Origin: an uncultured Eubacterium sp.
Lineage (GTDB): Bacteria; Bacillota; Clostridia; Lachnospirales; Lachnospiraceae
DNA: 64,000 nt
Direction: 5' to 3'
Assembly (NCBI GenBank): GCA_948579355.1
Contig: CAPAOV010000003.1
Coordinates: forward strand, 1-64,000
Below the pieces are notes generated by a model. That model was not told the DNA's origin. It saw nothing but the letters and a program-made list of their open reading frames with translations, and did no database searches. The translations under genes were made by a program, and so were the position numbers. Position 1 is the stretch's first letter; every line of letters begins with the position of its first letter. Below, piece after piece: positions 51,105 through 59,579 of the stretch.

Positions 51105-51482
51105 TCATTCCAATGTATCTGTTTTCTTTCGGTATATGGCATGACGAATATCGTCATACGTCATACTGCTGTTCAGCGTATAGGAACCCGGCTGCAGGCG
51201 TACGTCGTCATTCTTTTCCAATTGCATACGCAAATAAAAGGAAAAGCGGTCTCCGATTAAATCTTTGCGGGCCAAATCCTTTGCCACCTCATACTCCGTT
51301 TCGTTCTCACCAATATAAAACGTCACTTCTCTTCCCGGCGGTAAATCACGCGACGTATCACCTACCGTGCGATACGCTAACCGATAACCGACATGGCACA
51401 ATTCCACCCCGCCAAAAACAACTATGCCAATCAATAAAATATTCAATAATACAATCAGCATCGTTCGCACCGCTTTCAGCAT
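51105..51482 (-). CDS. short MltG/YceG-like membrane protein (LysM-like subdomain only)
   Basis: This 125-residue protein has one N-terminal helix (MLIVLLNILLIGIVVFGGVEL). The extracytoplasmic part VTFYIGENETEYEVAKDLARKDLIGDRFSFYLRM, then LQPGSYTLNSSMTYDDI, fits the LysM-like N-terminal subdomain of endolytic transglycosylase MltG. The catalytic domain (with its Glu) is absent, so it is about a third of the usual length, and it has no frameshift remnant downstream. It probably binds or regulates at the membrane and does not cut glycan. It is 3 bp after the RNase J stop. Confidence 0.75.
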   Translation of the reverse strand: MLKAVRTMLIVLLNILLIGIVVFGGVELCHVGYRLAYRTVGDTSRDLPPGREVTFYIGENETEYEVAKDLARKDLIGDRFSFYLRMQLEKNDDVRLQPGSYTLNSSMTYDDIRHAIYRKKTDTLE

Positions 51483-51485
51483 GAA

Positions 51486-53159
51486 CTATACCTCCATAAT
51501 AATCGGTAATATCATCGGGTTTCGTTTTGTCTTTTTCCACAAGAAATCATTGAGCGTATCTTTGATTTCTGATTTCATATGACCCCAATCGGTAATTCCT
51601 CTGTCATAGAGGCGGTCAAGCGCAATATTCACCACTTCCCGGCACTCATCCATCAGATTTTCCGATTCTCTCACATAGACGAAACCGCGGGATACAATAT
51701 CCGGCCCCGACAGGATTGTATTGGAGCCACGTTCCAGAGTAAGAACGACAACTAACAAGCCGTTCTCCGACAAATGCTGCCTGTCGCGCAAAACAATGTT
51801 GCCGACGTCACCGACGCCCAGTCCGTCTACCATAATCCCCTGTGCTATCGTCTTTCCTACGATGCGGGCGCTGTCTTCCCGAAGTTCCAGAATGTCCCCG
51901 GAACGGAGTATTTTTACATTGTCCTTTGGCACGCCCATCTTCTGCGCCAGCTCGCTCTGGCCTAAGAGATGGCGGTACTCACCGTGAACCGGAATGGCAA
52001 ATCGAGGCTTCACAAGAGAATAAATCAGTTTTATCTCTTCCTCACAGGCATGTCCGGATACATGCGTATCTTGAATAATAACTTTGGCTCCCTTTTGGGA
52101 TAACTCATTGATTACTTTCGATACCGATTTCTCATTGCCCGGAATCGGACGGGAACTAAAGATAACAACATCGCCCGGCATAATGGTGATTTTGCGGTGA
52201 ATGCTCGCCGCGATGCGAGACAACGCAGCCATCGCCTCTCCCTGACTTCCGGTTGTAATCAAAACCAACTGCTCATCGGAATAATTTTTCATTTCTTCCA
52301 GACTGATTATCATATTGTCCGGCACCTGAATATAGCCAAGTTCTACTGCCGTATTGACAATATTAACCATGCTCCGCCCCTCAATGACAACTTTTCTGTT
52401 CTGCTTCTGCGCGGAATTAATAATCTGCTGCACACGGTCGACATTCGAGGCAAAGGTGGCGACAATAATCCGGTTTTTTGCATTTTCCTCAAATATCGTG
52501 TCAAACGTCGTGCCAACGGTTCTCTCCGACTCGGTAAATCCCGATTTGAGAACATTGGTACTGTCGCACATCAACGCCAACACACCCTTTTTGCCCAGCT
52601 CGCCAAAACGCGCCAAATCAATCGTGTCTCCGTATACCGGCGTATAGTCCACCTTGAAATCGCCCGTGTGAACGATAACACCAGCCGGCGTATAAATCGC
52701 CAACGCTGCGGAATCGGCTATACTGTGATTCGTACAGATAAATTCAATACGAAAATCTCCCAAATTAATATACTGGCCGTACGAAATCACCTTTCTTTTT
52801 ACATTGTTAATCAGATTATGCTCTTTTAATTTATTTTCAATAATCGCCATCGTCAGCTTCGTGGCATAAATTGGAACATTTAATTCTTTTAACACATACG
52901 GCAGGGAACCGATATGGTCTTCGTGTCCGTGGGTAATGACAAATCCTTTTACTTTTTCCCGATTGTCTTTCAGATATGTGATATCGGGAATTACTAAATC
53001 CACGCCCAGCATATCATCTTCCGGAAATGCCAGTCCACAATCTACTACAATAATACTCTTTTCGGTTTCAAACGCAGTAATATTCATACCAATCTGCTCT
53101 AATCCGCCCAAAGGAACTACTTTTACATACTCGTTCCCCGATTTCTCTTTCTTTCTCAA
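51486..53159 (-). CDS. rnj: ribonuclease J
   Basis: This protein has 557 residues with a TTG start at 53159, 8 bases after AGAGG; a GTG 9 bases earlier lies inside the ribosome site. It belongs to the metallo-beta-lactamase/beta-CASP RNase family: VVPLGGLEQIGMN, VITHGHEDHIGSLPYVL (metal site), the beta-CASP motifs around ITTGSQGEAMAALSR and IPVHGEYRHL, and a C-terminal domain. It matures rRNA and degrades mRNA by 5'-3' exo- and endonuclease action. Confidence 0.95.
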   Translation of the reverse strand: MRKKEKSGNEYVKVVPLGGLEQIGMNITAFETEKSIIVVDCGLAFPEDDMLGVDLVIPDITYLKDNREKVKGFVITHGHEDHIGSLPYVLKELNVPIYATKLTMAIIENKLKEHNLINNVKRKVISYGQYINLGDFRIEFICTNHSIADSAALAIYTPAGVIVHTGDFKVDYTPVYGDTIDLARFGELGKKGVLALMCDSTNVLKSGFTESERTVGTTFDTIFEENAKNRIIVATFASNVDRVQQIINSAQKQNRKVVIEGRSMVNIVNTAVELGYIQVPDNMIISLEEMKNYSDEQLVLITTGSQGEAMAALSRIAASIHRKITIMPGDVVIFSSRPIPGNEKSVSKVINELSQKGAKVIIQDTHVSGHACEEEIKLIYSLVKPRFAIPVHGEYRHLLGQSELAQKMGVPKDNVKILRSGDILELREDSARIVGKTIAQGIMVDGLGVGDVGNIVLRDRQHLSENGLLVVVLTLERGSNTILSGPDIVSRGFVYVRESENLMDECREVVNIALDRLYDRGITDWGHMKSEIKDTLNDFLWKKTKRNPMILPIIMEV

Positions 53160-53172
53160 AAAATACACCTCT

Positions 53173-53439
53173 CTATTCTGGTTTTAATTCTATGTCCTCT
53201 AATAATTCCTCGAAATATTTAGAGATAATCGCCAATTCCTTTTCTTCCTCCACAACTTCGTACATCACCATGTCGCCCTCTTCCATTTCCCTGAGAATAA
53301 GCGCTTCTGCCTCTTCCTCTTCTATCGAATCGCTCACAAGTAGATACGACTTTCCGGCAATATCTGCTTTTTCCAACACAAAAAAAGCCACCTCGCTGCC
53401 ATCGTCAGCCGTAAGCATAATCTGACCATTTTCTGACAT
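53173..53439 (-). CDS. DUF1292 family protein
   Basis: This 88-residue acidic protein has the ATG after TAGGAGGAATTAA. The pattern IMLTADDGSEVAFFVLEKADIAG and YLLVSD is DUF1292, a small family always near ruvX and ireB in Firmicutes and of unknown function. It is 13 bp before the RNase J start. Confidence 0.88.
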   Translation of the reverse strand: MSENGQIMLTADDGSEVAFFVLEKADIAGKSYLLVSDSIEEEEAEALILREMEEGDMVMYEVVEEEKELAIISKYFEELLEDIELKPE

Positions 53440-53449
53440 TTAATTCCTC

Positions 53450-53872
53450 CTAATCACGTATAAAATCCAAATATCCCTGCAAGATTACGGAGGCAGCCAG
53501 TTTATCCACGTACGCTTTCCGCCGGTCTGCCCGTACTCCGCTTTCTTTTAACACGTCCATCGCGGCTGCAGTACTCAGGCGTTCGTCCCACAACACAACT
53601 TCCAATCCCGTGCGAGCTGCTAATTTGTCCATAAATTCTTTCGTACGCTCTACCCGTTCACCCTCCGAATTATTCATATTTTTCGGATATCCGAGCACAA
53701 TACGTCCTACGTCGTTTTCCTCCGCCAACACCTGAATGCGGGCGAGAGTCTGCCGTAACTTATTTTCACTTTTTCTTTTTATTACTTCGACGGGCTGCGC
53801 AGTAAGCAGCATGGCGTCACTGATAGCCACACCTACTGTTACAGAACCGTAGTCAAGTCCCATAATTTTCAA
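53450..53872 (-). CDS. ruvX: Holliday junction resolvase-like RuvX (YqgF family)
   Basis: This protein has about 140 residues from a TTG start at 53872 (MKIMGLDYG), 6 bases after GGAG; an ATG at 53884 is the alternative. It has RNase H-like motifs: IMGLDYGSVTVGVAISD, IVLGYPKNMNNSEGERVER, VVLWDERLSTAAA and ADRRKAYVDKLAASVILQGYLD. It is thought to cut branched DNA or process pre-16S rRNA. It is in the conserved ireB-ruvX-DUF1292 order. Confidence 0.92.
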   Translation of the reverse strand: MKIMGLDYGSVTVGVAISDAMLLTAQPVEVIKRKSENKLRQTLARIQVLAEENDVGRIVLGYPKNMNNSEGERVERTKEFMDKLAARTGLEVVLWDERLSTAAAMDVLKESGVRADRRKAYVDKLAASVILQGYLDFIRD

Positions 53873-53942
53873 TCTATGCTCCATTCAAACTGTCAACAAA
53901 CAAATGCAGGTTCACTTATACAAAAGAGTAACAACCTAAAGT

Positions 53943-54206
53943 TTATTTTTTCAAATTATTTTCAATATAATCTTCCAAAAACACCTCGATAATTTCATCG
54001 CGTTCCGCACGCATAATCAGACTGCGCGCTCCCTTATGGCTCGTTATATAGGTCGGGTCACCCGACATTAAATAACCGACTATTTGATTAATCGGATTGT
54101 ATCCCTTTTCCGTTAAAGCTCCGTAAACAGATGCAATAATATCCCGAACATCTAATTCCTTATCAAGTTCGACTTTGAAATATTGTGTATTGTTAAATTC
54201 CTGCAT
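53943..54206 (-). CDS. ireB: IreB family regulatory phosphoprotein
   Basis: This 87-residue protein of the UPF0297/IreB family has YFKVELDKELDVRDIIASVYGALTE-type sequence, GYNPINQIVGYLMSGDPTYITSH and a final EVFLEDYIENN. In Enterococcus IreB is phosphorylated by the Ser/Thr kinase IreK and affects cephalosporin resistance. Thr7 here (NNTQYF) is in the corresponding N-terminal position. The ribosome site AAAGGGCG is upstream. It is the first gene of its operon. Confidence 0.94.
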   Translation of the reverse strand: MQEFNNTQYFKVELDKELDVRDIIASVYGALTEKGYNPINQIVGYLMSGDPTYITSHKGARSLIMRAERDEIIEVFLEDYIENNLKK

Positions 54207-54246
54207 CCTGTCACGCCCTTTCTATTATCACAAACTAATCATCAAC

Positions 54247-54275
54247 ATTGTAATATATCCCCAACTAATTCGCAA
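54247..54275 (-). promoter_or_regulatory. promoter of the ireB-ruvX-DUF1292-RNase J operon
   Basis: On the minus strand TTGCGA (54270-54275) and TACAAT (54247-54252) are 17 bp apart, about 40 bp before the ireB ATG. The remaining gap to the mtaB stop (54445) has only a minor CAAAT/ATTTG inverted repeat at 54384-54397. Confidence 0.5.
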
Positions 54276-54444
54276 GGGGTAATTGTAACTTTTTTCACTA
54301 ATGATTCTTTTTATTTGCCGGAAATGGAAGCGGCAAAGTTTACAATCGTTTCAAGATTGCTCAAATATCTAATCCTGATTTACCAAATCGTAATTTGATA
54401 TTATTATGCCCGTAAATCAAAAAAATCAAGAGGCTTTTCAATGG

Positions 54445-55773
54445 TCAGAAAAAAATATGCTGCACTCTCACTTCATGTATTTCATTTTCCCGATATCCGC
54501 TCGCCACCGCCTCTGCGAGTGGCACTCCTATCTTCACATAGCGTTCATTATGTCCCATTAAATAGCAGACGCCGTCCCGCTCCTCCGTATCTTCAAATAG
54601 CACCTTCTCCATTTGCCCCTGAAACAGATTGCCGTAATTGCGTCGGTAACAAACCGTATCTGCTATAAGGCAATCCACTCTTCTCTTCTTTTCTTCCGGG
54701 CTTACCTGCGCCGGCATATCCGCCGCTTTCGTTCCGGCTCGTGGTGAGTACGGAAATACATGAATATCCGCGAGCTGAAGTTCTTTCAAATACTCTCTCG
54801 TCTTGTCAAATTCCTCTTCCGTCTCCCCCGGAAAGCCGACAATGACATCGGTTGTAATCGCCGGACAGGAAAAGTACTGTCGAAGAAGTTTGACCTTTTC
54901 CCGATATTCATCGGATGTATAACGTCGATTCATCCTCTGTAACACACTATCACAACCGCTTTGCAGAGATAAGTGAAAATGCGGACATAATTGTTCTATT
55001 TTCGCGAGTTCCTGCAAAAACACTTCTGAAATAATGCGGGGTTCCAATGACCCCAAGCGAATCCTCTCAATTCCATCCACCTGTGCCACCCTGCGAATCA
55101 ATTCCAATAACGGCTCGCCTTTCGCCTTTACAAAGTCTGCCGTTCCCATCCGCTCTACTCCGTAAGAGGACAAATGGATGCCGGTGAGCACAACTTCTCG
55201 ACAGCCTTTTTGCGCCAGCAGTTCCACTTCTGCAATAACCTGCTCTTCTGGCATACTGCGAAGTTTCCCCCGTCCTCTCACATACGGAATCAGACAATAA
55301 GTGCAAAATTGGTTACATCCGTCTTGTACTTTAATATAGGCTCTCGTCCGCTCGTGACGGACATCACGGCTGCCTGCCGCTGTCAGACGGCTCTTTCGCT
55401 CAAGAGAAAACTGCTCTATCATCCGTTCGGCTATATTCTCTTTGTCGCCGTTTGTAAAATAGGCGTCAACCGTACTATCCTCTTTCAGCCTTTCGCTGTC
55501 GCTTTCCACATAACAGCCTACCGCCGCAACAAGACTTTGCGGATTCTTTTTCTTTGCACGGTGCAGCATCTGTCTGGATTTGCGGTCTGCTATATTCGTA
55601 ACGGTACAAGTATTGACGATATATATATCTGCGGAATCAGAAAAATCCACAATTTCAAAACCGGCTTTCTGAAACTGCTCCATCATTTTCTCTGTCTCAT
55701 AAAAGTTTACCTTGCAGCCCAATGTGAGAAAGGCCACCCGCCTTCTCTCCGGCAAATTTTCTCTTTTTGTCAT
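54445..55773 (-). CDS. mtaB: tRNA t6A37 methylthiotransferase MtaB
   Basis: This 442-residue radical-SAM enzyme starts at the ATG at 55773 after ATGGAGAGAAAA. It has the N-terminal UPF0004 cysteines (LGCKVNFYE, NTCTVTNIADRK, VAAVGCY), the radical-SAM cluster CNQFCTYCLIPYVRG and a C-terminal TRAM domain (FQGQMEKVLFE). It converts t6A to ms2t6A at tRNA position 37. It is a monocistronic-looking gene. Confidence 0.95.
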   Translation of the reverse strand: MTKRENLPERRRVAFLTLGCKVNFYETEKMMEQFQKAGFEIVDFSDSADIYIVNTCTVTNIADRKSRQMLHRAKKKNPQSLVAAVGCYVESDSERLKEDSTVDAYFTNGDKENIAERMIEQFSLERKSRLTAAGSRDVRHERTRAYIKVQDGCNQFCTYCLIPYVRGRGKLRSMPEEQVIAEVELLAQKGCREVVLTGIHLSSYGVERMGTADFVKAKGEPLLELIRRVAQVDGIERIRLGSLEPRIISEVFLQELAKIEQLCPHFHLSLQSGCDSVLQRMNRRYTSDEYREKVKLLRQYFSCPAITTDVIVGFPGETEEEFDKTREYLKELQLADIHVFPYSPRAGTKAADMPAQVSPEEKKRRVDCLIADTVCYRRNYGNLFQGQMEKVLFEDTEERDGVCYLMGHNERYVKIGVPLAEAVASGYRENEIHEVRVQHIFF

Positions 55774-55930
55774 TTTTCTCTCCATTCCGTTAGCAGTTTG
55801 CACAAAAAACGCATTATTTTTTCAATCACCTCGTCAATTTTGGATATTGACATAATCTTTGCTTCATACTAGTATAATACATGAAGAAAGAGAAAACTAT
55901 CTTTCAATACAAAAAAAGGAGGTATTGATT

Positions 55931-56164
55931 ATGAAAACAGTTAAAATTTCTTTAAATTCTATTGACAAAGTAAAAGCCTTTGTAAATGAAGTGGCAAAGT
56001 TTGATGCTGAGTTTGATTTAGTGTCCGGGCGATATGTCATTGACGCCAAGTCCATCATGGGTATCTTTAGTCTTGACTTGTCCAAGTCCATTGATTTGAA
56101 CATCCATAGCGAAAGCGATGTCGATGAAATCCTTGACAAGTTATCAGAATTTATTGTGGACTAA
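55931..56164 (+). CDS. HPr-like protein without the active-site His (Crh-like)
   Basis: This 77-residue protein starts at the ATG at 55931 after AAAGGAGG; an upstream in-frame extension is unlikely. It has the HPr fold pattern (EVAKFDAEFDLVSGRYVIDAKSIMGIFSLDLSK). The loop that holds His15 in HPr (SGIHARPA) is LNSIDKVKA here, so it cannot accept phosphate from EI, while the regulatory Ser46 position in KSIMG is kept. That is the pattern of the Bacillus catabolite-control protein Crh. No PTS genes are nearby. Confidence 0.8.
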   Translation: MKTVKISLNSIDKVKAFVNEVAKFDAEFDLVSGRYVIDAKSIMGIFSLDLSKSIDLNIHSESDVDEILDKLSEFIVD

Positions 56165-56200
56165 TGTCTGCACAGCAAAAAATTGGGTTTGTTACTTTAC

Positions 56201-56229
56201 GGGGCGGCAGCACAGCCGCCGCTTTTTTT
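56201..56229 (+). terminator. intrinsic terminator after the HPr-like gene
   Basis: GGCGGC (56203-56208) pairs with GCCGCC (56215-56220) around AGCACA, followed by GCTTTTTTT. The reverse strand also gives an A-run for the opposing thiI gene side. Confidence 0.88.
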
Positions 56230-56257
56230 GTCTTATAGGAAATACCGCGCCGCTTTT

Positions 56258-57445
56258 TTAGATTTCTGGCCGTACTACAACAACTTCTCTTTCTTCAATG
56301 GCCCTATTCACCATCTCATCTATTTTTTCTTCTAATTGTTTCTCAGATTCTTCCATTTTACTAATATTCGGTTTTGTCACCGGATGTTTTGCCACGAAAA
56401 TAGTACAGCAGTCCTCAAATGGCTGAATCGATGTCTCGAATGTATGAATCCTCTCTGCCACCTCAATAATTTCATTTTTATCAAAAGCAATGAGAGGCCG
56501 GAATACCGGCATTGTACATACCGCATCCGTCGCTGCCAGACTCTGCATTGTCTGACTGGCAACCTGCCCGACACTCTCTCCCGTAATCAGTGACAGACAG
56601 TGTCTCTCTTCCGCAATCGTCTGTGCAATCCTCATCATATAACGCCGCATAATTATCGTCAGCTCGTCGTGCGGGCATTGCTCATAAATATATAACTGAA
56701 TATCCGTAAAATTCACGATATGAAGTTTTATATCTCCGGCGTATTCAGATACCAGCCGCGCCAAATCCACAACTTTCTGTTTCGCACGGTCACTCGTATA
56801 TGGTGGCGCATGGAAATATACCGCCTCAATACGAACGCCTCTCTTTGCCATCATGTATCCCGCCACCGGACTGTCAATGCCACCGGACAAAAGAAGCATC
56901 GAGCGGTCGGCAGTTCCAACCGGCATCCCGCCAGGACCTTTAATACTTGTGACATATACATAAGCGCGCTGCCGGATTTCCACAAAGACTCTCACCTGAG
57001 GATGGTGTACGTCTACCGAGGCATTCGGCATGTGCTCCAAAATATAGGCACCCGCTTCCATGCATATGTCTGGACTCTGCATGTCATAGTTTTTATCACT
57101 GCGCTTGGCAAATACTTTAAAAGTAAACGGCGCATCCCCCAATTCTTCGCGCATATGTTCCACTAATTGTTCGCAGATATGGGAAAACGTCTTATCCTCC
57201 ACTAATACAACCGGACAAATATGAGCGATACCAAAAACATGTGTCAATCCGTCAATGACTTCGTCCTCATCAAAATCGGATTTTGCCTCAATATAAATCC
57301 GCCCCTGTTCTTTTTCTACCAAAAAATCTCCCTGACAACGCTGCAGCCGCTCCTTTATCCGGCGCACGAGAGCGTCCTCAAATACATAACGGTTCTTTCC
57401 CTTTATGCCAATCTCCGCATATTTTACTAAAAAAGCTTGTACCAT
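56258..57445 (-). CDS. thiI: tRNA 4-thiouridine synthase ThiI (no rhodanese domain)
   Basis: This 395-residue protein has the ATG after AAAAGGAG. It has an N-terminal THUMP region (FLVKYAEIGIKGKNRYVFED) and PP-loop LLSGGIDSPVAGYMMAKRG. The C-terminal rhodanese extension of the E. coli enzyme is absent, as is normal in Gram-positives, so sulfur comes directly from a cysteine desulfurase (established for Bacillus NifZ). The gene for such an enzyme ends 16 bp before it. Confidence 0.95.
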   Translation of the reverse strand: MVQAFLVKYAEIGIKGKNRYVFEDALVRRIKERLQRCQGDFLVEKEQGRIYIEAKSDFDEDEVIDGLTHVFGIAHICPVVLVEDKTFSHICEQLVEHMREELGDAPFTFKVFAKRSDKNYDMQSPDICMEAGAYILEHMPNASVDVHHPQVRVFVEIRQRAYVYVTSIKGPGGMPVGTADRSMLLLSGGIDSPVAGYMMAKRGVRIEAVYFHAPPYTSDRAKQKVVDLARLVSEYAGDIKLHIVNFTDIQLYIYEQCPHDELTIIMRRYMMRIAQTIAEERHCLSLITGESVGQVASQTMQSLAATDAVCTMPVFRPLIAFDKNEIIEVAERIHTFETSIQPFEDCCTIFVAKHPVTKPNISKMEESEKQLEEKIDEMVNRAIEEREVVVVRPEI

Positions 57446-57460
57446 TTCCTAAACTCCTTT

Positions 57461-58624
57461 TCATTTTCTGGTATATCGCGCCAAAACCGGCGCTATTTCT
57501 TTTAATTGTTCGATTGTATAATCAATTTCTTCTCTCTTCGTCTCAAACGAAAAACTTACACGTATTGTACTATCTAAAAGAGAATCTTCCACTCCGATAG
57601 CTTTCAATGTTCCGCTTATTCCCGGATGATGAGAAGAACAGGCAGAACCGGACGATACATAAATCCCCCTATCCTCCAAAGCATGAACCAACACCTCGCT
57701 TCTCACTCCGGCAATACTGACACTAAGGATATGCGGCGCCGTCTGCTCAATTTCCGGCGGCAGACAGGCATTGACAGTAACCTCTGGCATCTCACCAAGC
57801 CGCTCAATCAAATACCGTTTCCTGTCATACAAAAGATTCCGGTGTACCTCCAAATCCGCATACATCTTTTCCGCTGCCAGCCCAAGACCGGCAATCCCCG
57901 GTACGTTCTCCGTTCCTGAACGCAGTCCCCGCTGCTGTCCGCCGCCATGTATATACGGATGAATCTTCACCTTGTCGCCAATATAGAGAAATCCTGTTCC
58001 CTTTGGTCCATGAATCTTGTGTCCGCTGACACTGAGAACGTCAATCCCCCACCTCTTCGGCGCTACCAACATCTTTCCATATGCTTGTATAGCGTCTACA
58101 TGAAATATTATATCACTCTGACAAGCCTTTACCGTGCGGGATATTTCTTGCACGTCGAGAATTGCTCCCACTTCATTATTGACCATCATTACAGATACCA
58201 GTATTGTATCCTCCCGAATCGCATCCCGCAAAACATCTAAAGAAATATGCCCCAGCCTGTCCACCGGCAGATATGTCACTTCAAATCCCTGCTGTTCTAA
58301 ATAAATCAACGTTTCATGCACTGACGAATGCTCAAAACAGGTGGTGACAATATGTCTGCCCCGCCTCTTATTGGCAAAGGCGCTTCCCATCAGCGCCATA
58401 TTGTTACTCTCCGTTCCTCCGGAAGTAAAAATTATATTTTTCGGCGCGCATTTTAACGTCTTCGCAATCTGTCCGGCCGCATGCCGCACATAATTTTCCC
58501 CCTCCATCCCTTTCCGGTGCAGCGAAGAGGGGTTTCCATAATCCTCATACATCACCTTTGCCACTAGCTCGCACACCTCCGGCAGCGCTCTGGTCGTAGC
58601 TGCATTATCGAGATAACATTCCAT
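57461..58624 (-). CDS. cysteine desulfurase (NifS/IscS type) paired with ThiI
   Basis: This 387-residue PLP enzyme has YLDNAATTRALPEV at the start, TSGGTESNNMALMG, the Schiff-base Lys in SGHKIHGPKGTGFLY and the active Cys in SSGSACSSHHPG. It takes sulfur from cysteine for tRNA thiolation and perhaps Fe-S clusters. The adjacency to thiI suggests a dedicated NifZ-like role. Confidence 0.93.
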   Translation of the reverse strand: MECYLDNAATTRALPEVCELVAKVMYEDYGNPSSLHRKGMEGENYVRHAAGQIAKTLKCAPKNIIFTSGGTESNNMALMGSAFANKRRGRHIVTTCFEHSSVHETLIYLEQQGFEVTYLPVDRLGHISLDVLRDAIREDTILVSVMMVNNEVGAILDVQEISRTVKACQSDIIFHVDAIQAYGKMLVAPKRWGIDVLSVSGHKIHGPKGTGFLYIGDKVKIHPYIHGGGQQRGLRSGTENVPGIAGLGLAAEKMYADLEVHRNLLYDRKRYLIERLGEMPEVTVNACLPPEIEQTAPHILSVSIAGVRSEVLVHALEDRGIYVSSGSACSSHHPGISGTLKAIGVEDSLLDSTIRVSFSFETKREEIDYTIEQLKEIAPVLARYTRK

Positions 58625-58636
58625 TGTATTCTCCTA

Positions 58637-59386
58637 TCAATTCTTGTTTTTTCCCTCAATCAGAAACATCAATACCGACAAGATGGCAAGTCCCGCTGTC
58701 TCCGTCCGCAAAATCCGCTTTCCCAAAGAAATCGGAACGGCGCCGTCATTTACTGCCCGTTCCACTTCTCCCCGTTCAAAACCGCCCTCCGGCCCGATGA
58801 ATATGCCGATGCTCTTCCCCTCTGCCGCCTGCTGCACCGCCGTCACGGATTCCTGCATATTGTCACACAGTTCATAAGGAATGAGTACCGTATCATATTG
58901 TGCCGCCATCTTCAGCGCCTGCTCAAAATCTGCTATTCGCTGTATTTCCGGTATGATACCTCTTCCACTCTGCTTTGCCGCCGCCTCTGCAATCGCCTGC
59001 CAGCGAGCTAACTTCTTTTCCTCTTTCCGCTCGTCCAGTTTCACAACACAGCGTTTTGTCCTCATGGGAACGACACGGGATACTCCCAATTCAATAGCTT
59101 TCTGAATAACAAATTCCATTTTATCACTCTTTGGCAGAGACTGAAACAGGGTGATAGATACCGGCAGTTCACTCTCCGTCGCATGTTCCTCCAATATACG
59201 TGCCGTAACCGCATCTTCCTGCAGCTCTTCCACCGCACACATATATTCCACTCCTTTTCCACAGGAGACCGCCAGCTTCTCTCCCACAGTCATACGCAGC
59301 ACATTACGGATATGATTCACATCATCTCCCCGTATTATAATCCGGCCATCGAAAAGATTCTCCTCCGGTACAAAAAAGTGATGCAT
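58637..59386 (-). CDS. rsmE: 16S rRNA (uracil1498-N3)-methyltransferase RsmE
   Basis: This 249-residue protein starts at the ATG at 59386, after GGAGGATGAGAAG. It has an N-terminal PUA-like domain (MHHFFVPEENLFDGRIII) and a SPOUT domain with SITLFQSLPKSDKMEFVIQKAIELG, then IFIGPEGGFERGE and ISLGKRILRTETAG of the knot. It methylates U1498 of 16S rRNA. It ends 12 bp before the desulfurase start. Confidence 0.95.
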   Translation of the reverse strand: MHHFFVPEENLFDGRIIIRGDDVNHIRNVLRMTVGEKLAVSCGKGVEYMCAVEELQEDAVTARILEEHATESELPVSITLFQSLPKSDKMEFVIQKAIELGVSRVVPMRTKRCVVKLDERKEEKKLARWQAIAEAAAKQSGRGIIPEIQRIADFEQALKMAAQYDTVLIPYELCDNMQESVTAVQQAAEGKSIGIFIGPEGGFERGEVERAVNDGAVPISLGKRILRTETAGLAILSVLMFLIEGKNKN

Positions 59387-59411
59387 CTTCTCATCCTCCA
59401 TTCATATGCCT

Positions 59412-59552
59412 GAACCACGAGCGTCACGCTTCGTGAGACCGCTCGCGTTCGCGGGTGCGCTCGAATTCTCCGCGAGCAAGCTCGCAGGTATTCTCACTTT
59501 ACCTTCGCGCAAAATACACACGAAAGGCACAAACAGCAAACTGTTTGTGCCA
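59412..59552. repeat. hairpin cluster upstream of rsmE
   Basis: Four stem-loops lie in about 140 bp. They are CACGA/TCGTG (59416-59435), CCGC/GCGG (about 59439-59454), GCGAGC-AA-GCTCGC (59472-59485) and a perfect 11-bp stem GGCACAAACAG/CTGTTTGTGCC (59526-59551). AGACCGCT followed by a GCGG-GTGC stem resembles the small hairpins inside the fold-back element at 46.4-46.7 kb. No T-run follows, and no gene is seen. Confidence 0.6.
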
Positions 59553-59579
59553 TCCGTCACTTATTCATATACTTCCTGC

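Noticed and set aside
52197..52829. 210-codon plus-strand frame inside RNase J
   Set aside because: It is fully antisense to a well-supported gene and has no ribosome site or family.
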